Positions 1-7,027 of a stretch of 18,341 nt of DNA are shown here, piece by piece. The notes below the pieces were generated by a model. It had not been told where the DNA came from. It ran no database searches and saw only the letters and a program-made list of their open reading frames with translations. Location: positions 1 to 18,341 of the forward strand of contig JBAVJZ010000063.1 of NCBI GenBank assembly GCA_049688015.1. The letters are read 5' to 3'. The stretch is from CSP1-8 sp049688015. GTDB taxonomy: Bacteria; Desulfobacterota; Deferrimicrobia; Deferrimicrobiales; Deferrimicrobiaceae. Each line of letters starts with the position of its first letter. Position 1 is the first letter of the stretch. A program made the position numbers and the translations under genes.

Positions 1-149
1 GGGAGAAGCTGCGCCCCCGAGCCGCATCCGGCGTCGGCGACGCGGCGGACACGGCCCGACGCGAGGAGCCGGCCGAAGAGGGCACGCTGGGCGTCGGAGA
101 CCGGAAAGAGCGCATCATAGACGTCACTCAGGTCCGTGTAGAAAACCAA
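1..149 (-). CDS. Class I SAM-dependent methyltransferase, 5' end only
   Basis: The open frame starts at a TTG (149-147) behind a GGAGG-type ribosome binding site (about 151-158) and runs without a stop off the left edge, giving 49 codons. The translation begins LVFYTDLSDVYDALFPV and reaches VADAGCGSGAQLL. That last segment fits motif I (the glycine-rich SAM-binding loop) of class I methyltransferases, and the preceding YDxLFP segment is common in small methyltransferases of this type. The substrate cannot be told from this fragment. It is transcribed divergently from the outer-membrane channel gene at 287. An extended -10-like TACAAT lies at 173-178 on the minus strand, so the intergenic region probably carries promoters in both directions. 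The start is chosen on the ribosome binding site; no ATG lies nearby in frame. Confidence 0.72.
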   Translation of the reverse strand, partial: MVFYTDLSDVYDALFPVSDAQRALFGRLLASGRVRRVADAGCGSGAQLL

Positions 150-212
150 GGCCCCTCCTTTCGTGGCGCCCCATTGTATCAGGGGAAAATACGCATTCGA
201 ACAAAGAAAAGG

Positions 213-242
213 TTGACGGGCGAGATTCTCCACGGATATGTA
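213..242 (+). promoter_or_regulatory. Sigma70-like promoter for the SphA-like gene
   Basis: TTGACG (213-218) is followed after 18 bases by TATGTA (237-242), about 45 bases upstream of the ATG at 287. This is a reasonable -35/-10 pair in the gap between the divergent methyltransferase and channel genes. It is called by eye only. Confidence 0.45.
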
Positions 243-286
243 TTGGGAAGCCGGAACAACGGCATAACGATACGCAAGGAGGGGGG

Positions 287-1213
287 ATGATGAAACGGGG
301 ATCGGTGTTTCTCCTGATGGCCTTTGTTCTGACAGGGCTTTGCGGCAGCCCTGCCCAGGCCTTCAACCAGCCGCCGCTCAACCTCGGTCTGACCGACATC
401 CTGGACGGCGGCGTTCCCGGCGTGGGCACCTTCTTCACCGAGTACGTCCAGGTGTACCAGTCCGACGAGTTCAAGGACAGTAATGGCGACGACATTCCGG
501 GCCTCCCGCGCGTGAGCAGCGTTCTTTCCATGAACCAGCTCGTACACGTGTACAAACACAAGCTGCTGGGCGCCCACATCGGAGTGGACCTCCTTCTCCC
601 CGTGGTCTCCATCAACGGAGGCGGACTTCCCACCAACCCGGGCGTGCTGGGCGATCTGACGGCGGGGCCGTTCCTCCAGTGGCTCGACACGAAGCTGCTC
701 GGGCGCCCGATCGTGCAGCGGCTCGAACTGGACTTCACCATGCCCACGGGGCAGTACGACAAGAATTATGCCCTGAACCCGGGGAGCAACCTCTGGGTGA
801 TCGAACCGTACTACGCGTTCACCTGGTTTCTGACCCCGAAGTTTTCCACTTCCTGGCGGATCCACTATACGTTCAGCACCAAGAACGACGACGTCTCTCC
901 TTCGCCGTTCAACGGCTTCTCCACCGAAGTCACCCCCGGACAGGTCTTCCATTTCAACTACTCCTTCGAATACGAGTTTTTCAAGGGGTTCCGGGGCGCG
1001 GTGGCCGGGTACTATCTGAAGCAGCTGACCGAGGACGAGGGAAGTTTCGGGGACATTTCGAATTCGGAGGAGCAGGTCTTCGCGGTCGGCCCGGCGCTGC
1101 ACTACTTCTTCAGCGATAAATTCTCCGCGGGCCTGAAGACCCAGTGGGAGACGTCGACCGAGAACCGTACCGAAGGCAACCGCACCACCCTTCGATTCAC
1201 CTACCTGTTCTAG
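287..1213 (+). CDS. SphA / phenol-MetA-deg family outer-membrane protein
   Basis: This 308-residue protein has a signal peptide (MMKRGSVFLLMAFVLTG, likely cleaved after AQA near residue 25). The mature part has alternating hydrophobic/aromatic strands typical of an outer-membrane beta barrel, and it ends in a terminal phenylalanine (TLRFTYLF), the usual beta-barrel assembly signal. Sequence character and length fit the family named after SphA and the 'MetA-pathway of phenol degradation' protein, thought to be channels for hydrophobic compounds. No pathway genes for an aromatic substrate lie nearby, so the cargo is unknown. The ribosome binding site AAGGAGGGGGG precedes two adjacent ATGs (287 and 290); either could be used. 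The gene stands alone and ends at a strong hairpin at 1242-1261. The family call is from memory of the pattern, not a search. Confidence 0.72.
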   Translation: MMKRGSVFLLMAFVLTGLCGSPAQAFNQPPLNLGLTDILDGGVPGVGTFFTEYVQVYQSDEFKDSNGDDIPGLPRVSSVLSMNQLVHVYKHKLLGAHIGVDLLLPVVSINGGGLPTNPGVLGDLTAGPFLQWLDTKLLGRPIVQRLELDFTMPTGQYDKNYALNPGSNLWVIEPYYAFTWFLTPKFSTSWRIHYTFSTKNDDVSPSPFNGFSTEVTPGQVFHFNYSFEYEFFKGFRGAVAGYYLKQLTEDEGSFGDISNSEEQVFAVGPALHYFFSDKFSAGLKTQWETSTENRTEGNRTTLRFTYLF

Positions 1214-1241
1214 GAAATACCGTTACCCGGATAGATCGACG

Positions 1242-1261
1242 GGGGGGCCGGAAGGCCCCCC
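1242..1261 (+). terminator. Rho-independent terminator after the SphA-like gene
   Basis: A perfect 8-bp stem, GGGGGGCC (1242-1249) and GGCCCCCC (1254-1261), encloses a GGAA tetraloop and is followed by TTT. It lies between convergent genes (stop at 1213, minus-strand stop at 1293) and may serve both. Confidence 0.8.
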
Positions 1262-1292
1262 TTTCGCTTGCGCAGTTTCCCCTCGTCCCGGG

Positions 1293-1613
1293 TCAGATCA
1301 GCACGCGCCGGTTTTCCCCGGGGAACATCTCCCGGTCGATCGGGGGGTGCCCAGGCGGAAGCTGCATCCCCGGACGGCCATGGAACGGAAGTCTCTCCAG
1401 GGAGTCGGCATACGGAGGAAGCCGGGGAACACCGCATTCCCCGACCTGCGCCAGAATATCCTTCCCCTGCTGTGTCACACACACGGGAGTCCCGTGAATA
1501 TAGATCTGGCTCGAGGATGATGCGAAATAGGCAAGCGGTTCGCTCGCCCGGATATGATACAGGGCGAACAGCAGCACCGCTCCCGCCAGCGCAACCGGAA
1601 GTATCTTCTTCAC
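1293..1613 (-). CDS. Small exported or membrane-anchored protein, unknown function
   Basis: This 106-residue protein starts at GTG (1613) behind a GGGGGGA ribosome binding site. The N-terminus (MKKILPVALAGAVLLFALYH) is a signal peptide or single membrane anchor. The remainder has two cysteines (in PVCVT and GECGV) and a proline-rich C-terminal third, and I do not recognise a domain. It lies 81 bases downstream of the CARDB-like gene on the same strand, so the two are probably co-transcribed. Codon use with GC-rich third positions and the good ribosome binding site support a real gene rather than a shadow, although the complementary strand is also open here. Confidence 0.55.
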   Translation of the reverse strand: MKKILPVALAGAVLLFALYHIRASEPLAYFASSSSQIYIHGTPVCVTQQGKDILAQVGECGVPRLPPYADSLERLPFHGRPGMQLPPGHPPIDREMFPGENRRVLI

Positions 1614-1694
1614 TGGTCCCCCCTTTCCCGTCGTTTCCCGTTCGATGCGGGGAGGGGGGAAAAGATTCCGCCCGGGGCCGCCCCCCTTCTCCCG

Positions 1695-2228
1695 TCAATT
1701 CACTGCGACGGCCGTTCCCCCGTCCTCCTTCCCCGCCGGAAACGCCGCACCGACCGGCAGCAGGACCAACGACTCCTTCACGTCGAGGGAATTGTCGAAC
1801 TGGTCATCGTCACCCCATACGAACGCATCCCCCCGGATCCGGTATTCCCCCGGCGGCACCCCGCTGGTGTTCCACTGGAACGTCTCCCGGTAAATCTTTC
1901 CCGGTTCTTTGGAAAAACCAAGCGAGAACAGCTTGCCTGACACCTCCTTGCCGTTTGCCAGGATAGTGATCGGTAGGGTCAAGTCGACCGGGTCCCCATG
2001 GTTTTGCAGTACCATTTCGAACCGGATGGTGTCGCCCACGTGCGCGACGATCGGGGTGACGCGTACCTCCCGGACGATGAGATCCACCCAGTATCCGTTG
2101 TCATCACCGAAATCAACGTTGAGGATCCGCGGGCCGGCACCCGCCGTACCCGTACCGAACAACAGAATCCCGAGGGAAAGCAGGACGATTCCGACCCACG
2201 ACCTGGTTGCGATCTCATTACTGCGCAT
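1695..2228 (-). CDS. Exported CARDB/Ig-like domain protein
   Basis: This 177-residue protein has a signal peptide (hydrophobic residues 11-28, cleavage near AGAG). It is followed by one beta-sandwich domain with the pattern VGDTIRFEMVLQNHGDPVDLTLPITILANGKEV, then FQWNTSGVPPGEYRIRGDAF and an acidic WGDDDQFDNS segment. This fits the CARDB-like family of extracellular Ig-fold domains (transport over NHG, strand pairs, PGEY turn). The binding partner is unknown. The start ATG (2228) has the ribosome binding site AAGGAGAG. It is divergent from the zur-znu operon and separated by the TTGCAA palindromes, so zinc control is possible but unproven, as those palindromes lie about 120 bases upstream of its start. 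Confidence 0.7.
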   Translation of the reverse strand: MRSNEIATRSWVGIVLLSLGILLFGTGTAGAGPRILNVDFGDDNGYWVDLIVREVRVTPIVAHVGDTIRFEMVLQNHGDPVDLTLPITILANGKEVSGKLFSLGFSKEPGKIYRETFQWNTSGVPPGEYRIRGDAFVWGDDDQFDNSLDVKESLVLLPVGAAFPAGKEDGGTAVAVN

Positions 2229-2344
2229 TGCCGTCTCTCCTTCGTTTCACGCCGACACGTTCCCGGAAACGGTTTCGTTGTTGGATTCCTCCATCCGACA
2301 TTAGATGTATTCCGAAAATCCAAGGATTCGACAACCGTCTCCGG

Positions 2345-2373
2345 TTGCAAAATATTTGCAACTGCAATATAGT
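2345..2373 (+). promoter_or_regulatory. Sigma70-like promoter of the zur-znuACB operon
   Basis: TTGCAA (2345-2350), a 17-base spacer and TATAGT (2368-2373) lie 20 bases upstream of the regulator's GTG start. Both boxes fall inside the palindromes described separately, the arrangement expected for an autorepressed promoter. Confidence 0.6.
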
Positions 2374-2377
2374 TGCA
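2345..2377. promoter_or_regulatory. Two overlapping palindromes, candidate Zur operator
   Basis: The first palindrome is TTGCAAA-ATA-TTTGCAA (2345-2361). The second has 7-base arms TGCAACT (2357-2363) and AGTTGCA (2371-2377) around a 7-base centre. They share the middle TTGCAA half-site, so three or four half-sites are stacked across the -35 and -10 boxes. Fur-family repressors bind AT-rich palindromes of about 19-23 bp in such positions. Assignment to the regulator encoded immediately downstream is inference. Confidence 0.65.
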
Positions 2378-2392
2378 TTCTTGGAGGAACCC

Positions 2393-2824
2393 GTGGGACC
2401 GCCCGCAGAAGAGCTTCGAAAGCTGGGATACCCTGCCACGCGCGGCAGGGGGGAGATACTGCGCATCCTGACGGAAAGCCCGATCCCCCTGTCGTCGAAG
2501 GAGATCCTGGACAGGTTTCCGGCGCCCAAGCCCGACGCGTCCACCGTCTACCGGAACCTTTCCCTGCTCGTTTCTCTCGGCATGGTCCGGAGCGTCGCGC
2601 TGCACGAACGGAGCCGTCGCTACGAGGCAGCCACCGACGGAGGACATCGCCATCGTGTCGTCTGCAAGGGGTGCGGCAGGATCGAATCGTTCGAGTCCCT
2701 TCGATGCGACCTCTCCCGTCTCGAGGCGGACATCCGCGGCACTCTCGGATACGACGTTAAGGACCATTCCCTGGAATTTTTCGGCGTCTGCCCGCAATGC
2801 ATCCGAAGGGAGATGGGACGATGA
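2393..2824 (+). CDS. zur: Fur-family metalloregulator, probably Zur
   Basis: From the GTG at 2393 (ribosome binding site TTGGAGG, 2381-2387) the product is 143 residues, the normal Fur size. The longer open frame from 2207 would run through the promoter and palindromes and is rejected. The N-terminal winged helix contains the family pattern DASTVYRNLSLLVSLGMV. The C-terminal half has HRHRVVCKGCG and CPQCIRR, two CXXC pairs that form the structural zinc site. Fur, Zur, PerR and Mur share this architecture. The Zur call rests on the 4-base overlap (ATGA) with znuA and on the operon context. Its candidate operator overlaps its own promoter, so repression of the whole operon in zinc-replete cells is expected. 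Confidence 0.85.
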   Translation: MGPPAEELRKLGYPATRGRGEILRILTESPIPLSSKEILDRFPAPKPDASTVYRNLSLLVSLGMVRSVALHERSRRYEAATDGGHRHRVVCKGCGRIESFESLRCDLSRLEADIRGTLGYDVKDHSLEFFGVCPQCIRREMGR

Positions 2825-3702
2825 ACGGCCGTGTCATCCTGCTTGCCGCCGTGCTGATCCTCTCCCCCTTCCCACAGGCGGCACAGGGGACCGATCTTCG
2901 TGTCCTCACCTCGTTTCTTCCGATGGATATCTTCACACGGAACGTCGTCGGCGACGCACCGGGCGTCGCGGTAAGGATGATGCTCCCCGCCACCCTGGGA
3001 TGCCCCCACGACTATTCGCTTTCTCCAGGAGATATGAGGAAGATCTCCGAAGCGGACCTGTTTATCGTAAACGGATACGGCATGGAGGATTTCCTCGGCG
3101 CTCCCATACGGCGGGCGAACCCCGACATCCGGATCGTGGAAACCGCATCTTCCGTGACTCCTCTCCTTGTGGGGAATGGCCATGGGGAGATCAACCCGCA
3201 CACCTGGGTCAGCCCCCGGAACGCCATCATGCAGGTCCGTGCGATCGAGAAGGCCCTCTCGGCCGCCTCGCCGGAGAACCAACCGGTCTTCCGCCGGAAC
3301 GCCGACGCATATGTGGACAGGCTCGAAATCCTCGCCGGGGAATTCGACAAGGCGGCAGCCCTTTTCCGGAGCCGGAACATCGTGACCTTCCACAACGTCT
3401 TCGACTACCTGGCGAGGGACCTCGGGCTTACCGTCGTGGGATGGATCGAGCAAACGCCGGGCCAGGAGCCCTCCGCCGGCGAAATCCGGGACCTCATCCG
3501 GACGATCCGGGAAAGGAAGGCTGCCGCCGTCTTCGCGGAGCCCCAGTACCCCGGGAGGCTCGCCGCGATGGTCGCCGGAGAGGCCGGCGTCCCCGTCTTC
3601 ACGCTCGACCCGGTGTCGACGGGGTCCACGACGCCATCGACATATGAGGACACCATGCGGCAGAATCTGCGGACGCTCACGGAGGCGTTGGGGAACCGAT
3701 GA
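2821..3702 (+). CDS. znuA: Zinc ABC transporter substrate-binding protein
   Basis: This is a periplasmic zinc-binding (cluster A-I) protein of 293 residues from the ATG that overlaps the zur stop (ATGA). A signal peptide covers residues 1-23 with no lipobox cysteine. Metal ligands fit the ZnuA/TroA family: His63 in GCPHDYSLSP, His127 in NPHTWVSP, His191 in TFHNVFDYL and Asp263 in TLDPV. The His-rich loop of enteric ZnuA is reduced to a short GHGE segment. Two lobes are joined by the long helix around residues 150-190. Some relatives carry manganese, and zinc is preferred here because of the third histidine and the Fur-family neighbour. An upstream in-frame ATG at 2797 lies inside zur and is less likely. 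The 3' end overlaps znuC by 4 bases. Confidence 0.92.
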   Translation: MNGRVILLAAVLILSPFPQAAQGTDLRVLTSFLPMDIFTRNVVGDAPGVAVRMMLPATLGCPHDYSLSPGDMRKISEADLFIVNGYGMEDFLGAPIRRANPDIRIVETASSVTPLLVGNGHGEINPHTWVSPRNAIMQVRAIEKALSAASPENQPVFRRNADAYVDRLEILAGEFDKAAALFRSRNIVTFHNVFDYLARDLGLTVVGWIEQTPGQEPSAGEIRDLIRTIRERKAAAVFAEPQYPGRLAAMVAGEAGVPVFTLDPVSTGSTTPSTYEDTMRQNLRTLTEALGNR

Positions 3703-4511
3703 CACTCCCGGGGCATCGCCACACGCTCGAAATCCGCAACCTTTCCGTACACGCAGGCGAAACGGAGATCCTGTCCGGAATCGACGCCGACATCCGGTGC
3801 GGGGAGGTCACCGCCCTCGTCGGCCCGAACGGAGCGGGGAAGACCACCCTGCTTCAGGCCATCCTGGGACTCGTCCCCTACCAGGGGGAAATCCGGTTCT
3901 GCCGCGCCGCGGAGCACGGGGAGGGCGCCCCCCGGATCGGATACGTACCCCAGCGGCTTGACTTCGACCGGAACGCCCCGATGCGGGTGATCGATTTTTT
4001 CGCGCTTTCCTCCCAGAGATATCCCGTCGTCTTCGGACACTCCGCGCGGTCAAGGAGGTCGGCCGAGGAGATCCTGGCACGGGTGGACGCGGTCCGGCTC
4101 ATCTCCCGTCCCCTGGGGAAACTGTCGGGGGGAGAGCTCCAGAGGATCCTGCTCGCCCTTGCCCTTCGGGACGACCCCGACATCCTGTTGCTCGACGAAC
4201 CGGTATCCGGGGTGGACCTCTCGGGCGAAATGCTGTTTTGCGATTTCCTCAGCAAGATTCACAGCGAGTCCCGGTTCAGCCTGCTCCTTGTGAGCCACGA
4301 TCTCTCCGTGGTCAGCCGCCACGCCGACCGCGTCATCTGCCTGAACCGGAGGATCATCTGCCAAGGGGCTACGACGGAGATGCTTACACCGGAGAACCTC
4401 GAGGCAATGTACGGCAGCGGCGCACATCTGGTAAGTCACGGCCCCGCCGATGGCCGCGGCCACCTCCATGGGCAGCCGGAGTCCGGGCAGGAAGAGGAAA
4501 CGAGGGATTGA
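3699..4511 (+). CDS. znuC: Zinc ABC transporter ATP-binding protein
   Basis: This 270-residue cytoplasmic ATPase powers zinc import. Visible motifs are Walker A GPNGAGKTT (42-50), Q-loop Gln85 in YVPQR, the signature LSGGE (142-146), Walker B DILLLDE (161-167), a D-loop after GVD, and H-loop His200 in LLVSHD. The C-terminal tail of about 25 residues (Gly/His/Glu-rich) extends past the usual fold. The start ATG overlaps the znuA stop (ATGA), and the gene ends in TGATG, sharing one base with the znuB start. This indicates tight translational coupling. Confidence 0.94.
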   Translation: MTLPGHRHTLEIRNLSVHAGETEILSGIDADIRCGEVTALVGPNGAGKTTLLQAILGLVPYQGEIRFCRAAEHGEGAPRIGYVPQRLDFDRNAPMRVIDFFALSSQRYPVVFGHSARSRRSAEEILARVDAVRLISRPLGKLSGGELQRILLALALRDDPDILLLDEPVSGVDLSGEMLFCDFLSKIHSESRFSLLLVSHDLSVVSRHADRVICLNRRIICQGATTEMLTPENLEAMYGSGAHLVSHGPADGRGHLHGQPESGQEEETRD

Positions 4512-5368
4512 TGGCACATTCGCTGCTCGATCTCCTTTTCTCCGCGATGGGGCACCTCCTGCCGTTCGGCTTCGCGGAGCCGCTCTTCATGAAGCGGGCG
4601 ATCCTGGCCATGCTTTTCGTCGCTCCCGCAGCGGCGGCTGTAGGCGTTCCTCTCGTCCACTTCCGGATGGCGTTCTTCTCCGACGCCATCGGGCACTCCG
4701 CCTTCACCGGCGTGGCCATCGGCGTGCTCCTCGGCGTCCACCCTCTTCTCACGATGGTGGCCTTCGGCCTGTTCGTGGCATGGGCGATCACACTGGTCAG
4801 GGGACGTACTGAGCTTTCCCCGGACACCGTTATCGGGGTCTTCTTCTCTACGGTCATCGCCCTCGGAATCGCCATCATCAGCGCGCAAAAGGGGCTCACG
4901 CGCAACCTGCAAGCCTACCTCTACGGCGACCTTCTTGCGGTTTCCGAGACGGAACTCCTCTGGATGGGAATGCTTCTTGGGGTTGTCGGCGCCTACCTGT
5001 TCCTCGCCTTCAACAAGATCATGCTTATCGGTGTCCACGAGGGATTCGCCAAGTCGATGGGTGTCCCCGTCCGCGGACTGGAAATCTCCTTCGCCCTCGT
5101 CGTCGCCCTCGTGGTCACGACCGCCATCCGGGCGGTGGGAATCCTTCTCGTCACGGCCCTTCTCGTCGTCCCGGCAGCGGCCGCCAGGAACTTGGCCCGC
5201 GGAATCATCTCCGCCTTCTGGGCAGCCATCGCCATCGCCGTGGTTTCCGGCCTCCTGGGGATATCCGCCTCGTATTACCTGGATACCGCAACGGGGGCGA
5301 CGGTGGTGCTATTCGCCTCTGCGTTTTTCGCGATTACGGCTCTGCTCAAAGGATTGTCCCGACGGTAG
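4511..5368 (+). CDS. znuB: Zinc ABC transporter permease
   Basis: This 285-residue inner-membrane permease of the ABC-3 family (cluster A-I metal importers) has about eight hydrophobic segments. It includes FRMAFFSDAIGHSAFTGVAIGVLLG, the cytoplasmic loop region that contacts the ATPase in this family, and VGILLVTALLVVPAAAARNLAR. The ATG at 4511 overlaps the znuC stop (TGATG); an in-frame extension back to 4238 lies wholly inside znuC and is rejected. Length matches the family (about 260-290). It is the last gene of the operon and is followed by a hairpin at 5399-5424. Confidence 0.93.
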   Translation: MAHSLLDLLFSAMGHLLPFGFAEPLFMKRAILAMLFVAPAAAAVGVPLVHFRMAFFSDAIGHSAFTGVAIGVLLGVHPLLTMVAFGLFVAWAITLVRGRTELSPDTVIGVFFSTVIALGIAIISAQKGLTRNLQAYLYGDLLAVSETELLWMGMLLGVVGAYLFLAFNKIMLIGVHEGFAKSMGVPVRGLEISFALVVALVVTTAIRAVGILLVTALLVVPAAAARNLARGIISAFWAAIAIAVVSGLLGISASYYLDTATGATVVLFASAFFAITALLKGLSRR

Positions 5369-5398
5369 AACCCGTCACGGGCAATCGCGCCTCGAAGC

Positions 5399-5424
5399 GG
5401 GAGGGGGGGGTGATCCCCCCTCCC
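5399..5424. terminator. Hairpin between convergent znuB and YtxH genes
   Basis: A 10-bp stem pairs GGGAGGGGGG (5399-5408) with CCCCCCTCCC (5415-5424) around a 6-base loop. There is no clear T-run, but the position between convergent stops (5368 and 5494) suggests a bidirectional terminator. Confidence 0.6.
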
Positions 5425-5493
5425 CCGGATTCCCGATGCGGGATGAAACGCCGCCTTGTCTTCTCCCTGCGAGGGGAACAGCGGATCGACGGG

Positions 5494-5784
5494 CTAGTCG
5501 GCCTTCGTGTACTTCGCTTTTTCCTTCTCCATCGCGTCCCTGCCCGCGTCGTAGGCGGCCTTGATGATCGCCTTCTCCTCCTCCATGAAGGAATCGACCT
5601 TCTGCTTGACGTCGATGCCCCACCCCTCGGTCTTCTTCTTCATGTCATCGACGACCTCGTTGATCTTGACCCGCGCCTCCGTGCCGGATACAGGAGCATA
5701 AAGAAGGGCCAGCCCCGCGCCGATCAGGCCACCGGCAAGGAACGCCATGAACACCCCTCCCGCATTACAATTTTCATTCGCCAT
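5494..5784 (-). CDS. YtxH-domain membrane-anchored protein
   Basis: This is a 96-residue protein. Its N-terminus carries one glycine-rich membrane segment (FMAFLAGGLIGAGLALLYAP, about residues 12-31), followed by a charged amphipathic helix (RVKINEVVDDMKKKTEGW onward) with many Lys/Glu and predicted coiled coil. This is the YtxH-like (general stress protein) architecture, including the typical LLYAPxSGxxxR junction. Molecular role is unknown; such proteins are usually envelope- or stress-associated. The ATG lies inside the 3' end of the upstream DUF948-like gene with the ribosome binding site GGAAGGAGGG, so the two are translationally coupled. Confidence 0.85.
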   Translation of the reverse strand: MANENCNAGGVFMAFLAGGLIGAGLALLYAPVSGTEARVKINEVVDDMKKKTEGWGIDVKQKVDSFMEEEKAIIKAAYDAGRDAMEKEKAKYTKAD

Positions 5785-6178
5785 GACGACCCTCCTTTCG
5801 GAATATTCGTTTCACGAAATGCGACATGCCGGCCTTCGATCCCGCCAGCACCCCGGCCACACTCCCCAGAACCGGGAGGACGGCGAAATCGAGAACTCCC
5901 GTGGCCGCGTCCAGCGTCTTCCGGAATCTCCGCACACCTTCCGTCACGTGCTCGATGTTGTCCGCGCCCCTCTTGGCATGAGATACGATCTCCTGGACCA
6001 CGCCATTGGTTACCCGGATCTCCTCTGCCGTCTTCTCGAACAACCGGAAGGACGTCTCGACGTGATTCGCAAGTTTTTCAAGGGTTTTTATGAGTTTCCA
6101 GACGGACCACGCCAACCCCATGGCGACAACAATGAGTACCATGGCAAGAAACGTAAGCATACCCGATTGGATTCCCAA
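5774..6178 (-). CDS. DUF948-like membrane protein
   Basis: One N-terminal membrane helix (MLTFLAMVLIVVAMGLAWSVW) is followed by a long helical, coiled-coil-prone region (KLIKTLEKLANHVETSF to about residue 100) and a second weakly hydrophobic stretch (VLDFAVLPVLGSVAGVLAGSKAG). This resembles DUF948-type proteins, which often precede YtxH proteins; here the genes overlap by 11 bases. I place the start at TTG 6178 (134 residues) because AAAAGGGGGG lies 7 bases upstream. A TTG at 6211 and an ATG at 6160 are alternatives. The function is unknown. Confidence 0.75.
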   Translation of the reverse strand: MGIQSGMLTFLAMVLIVVAMGLAWSVWKLIKTLEKLANHVETSFRLFEKTAEEIRVTNGVVQEIVSHAKRGADNIEHVTEGVRRFRKTLDAATGVLDFAVLPVLGSVAGVLAGSKAGMSHFVKRIFRKEGRHGE

Positions 6179-6333
6179 GCCGAAACCCCCCTTTTCATTG
6201 AGATATTGCAACCGGGTACAAAGTTCCGTAGGTTAAGTAATAAAATACAAGAAAGCTTCTCCTACCGCAAGCACTGCTGCAGTACAATGGACGGAACGGG
6301 GGGGAAGTTTCGCAGCCGAGGACGCATTGCACC

Positions 6334-6362
6334 GGAACCGAAGCCGACTACCGACTGTCAAT
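6334..6362 (+). promoter_or_regulatory. Candidate ECF-type promoter of the sigma factor gene
   Basis: GGAACC (6334-6339), a 16-17-base spacer and TGTCAAT (6356-6362) match the general GGAAC-N16/17-GTC form of promoters used by RpoE-type ECF factors. It is 20 bases upstream of the sigma gene's GTG, so the factor may transcribe its own operon. The rest of the 204-base gap (6179-6382) shows no further gene. Confidence 0.5.
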
Positions 6363-6382
6363 AGGTAGGGTAAAGGATCGCC

Positions 6383-7009
6383 GTGGATTCTGACGCTCCT
6401 CCGCCTAACCGCTTGAAAAACAATAAGAGCGAGGCGGAAAACAGACCCGTGGACCTCCTGGTGGAGGCATTCCGGGAGGGAAAACCGGGGGCGTTTGACG
6501 CCATCGTCAGGACCCACCAGGACCGGGTATACGCCTTCTGCCTCAGAATGTTGGCGGATCGGGAGGATGCTTTGGACGTCGCGCAGGAGGTGTTCCTCTC
6601 GGCCTACCGGAACCTGGCGGGGTTTCGCGGGGAGGCGTCGCTTTCCACGTGGCTGCTCCGCATCGCGGCCAACCGGTCCCTGAACCGTATTCGCCAGCGG
6701 GCGACCCGGGCCGCAAGAGAGGTTATGTCGATTGAATCGCAAGGGGACGGGGATTCGCCATTCCAGCCTCCCGGCAGGGAGGAGGATCGCCCCGACCGCA
6801 TGGTGGAATCCCGGGAGACCAGGAAGATCCTGGAAGCGGCGATTGCGAATCTCGACGAAGATTCCCGAATGCTCGTACTGCTGTCGGATGTCGAGGGCTT
6901 AAGCTACGAGGAACTTTCCGAGGCGGTCGGCATTCCCCTGGGGACGGTGAAATCGAGGCTTCACAGGGCGAGGATGGCGCTGCGGAAGATGCTGGCGCCG
7001 GTCGTGTAA
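6383..7009 (+). CDS. ECF RNA polymerase sigma factor (RpoE-like)
   Basis: This 208-residue sigma70-family ECF factor starts at GTG with an AAAGGA ribosome binding site. Region 2 covers about residues 37-106: RTHQDRVYAFCLRML, then DALDVAQEVFLSAYRNLAGFRGEASLSTWLLRIAANRSLNRIR, containing the -10 recognition and core-binding helices. Region 4 covers about 146-203 (ILEAAIANLDEDSRMLVLLSDVEGLSYEELSEAVGIPLGTVKSRLHRAR), containing the -35 recognition helix-turn-helix. A Ser/Glu/Asp-rich linker joins them, and no extra C-terminal domain is present. It directly precedes a zinc-finger anti-sigma gene (18-base gap), the standard sigma/anti-sigma operon. The stimulus is not evident. Confidence 0.93.
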   Translation: MDSDAPPPNRLKNNKSEAENRPVDLLVEAFREGKPGAFDAIVRTHQDRVYAFCLRMLADREDALDVAQEVFLSAYRNLAGFRGEASLSTWLLRIAANRSLNRIRQRATRAAREVMSIESQGDGDSPFQPPGREEDRPDRMVESRETRKILEAAIANLDEDSRMLVLLSDVEGLSYEELSEAVGIPLGTVKSRLHRARMALRKMLAPVV

Positions 7010-7027
7010 GGGGTAGGAGTGGCTACG

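Noticed and set aside
2207..2392. N-terminal extension of the Zur-like protein
   Set aside because: It would cross the promoter and operator and includes the divergent gene's start. The GTG at 2393 has a ribosome binding site and gives the normal Fur length.
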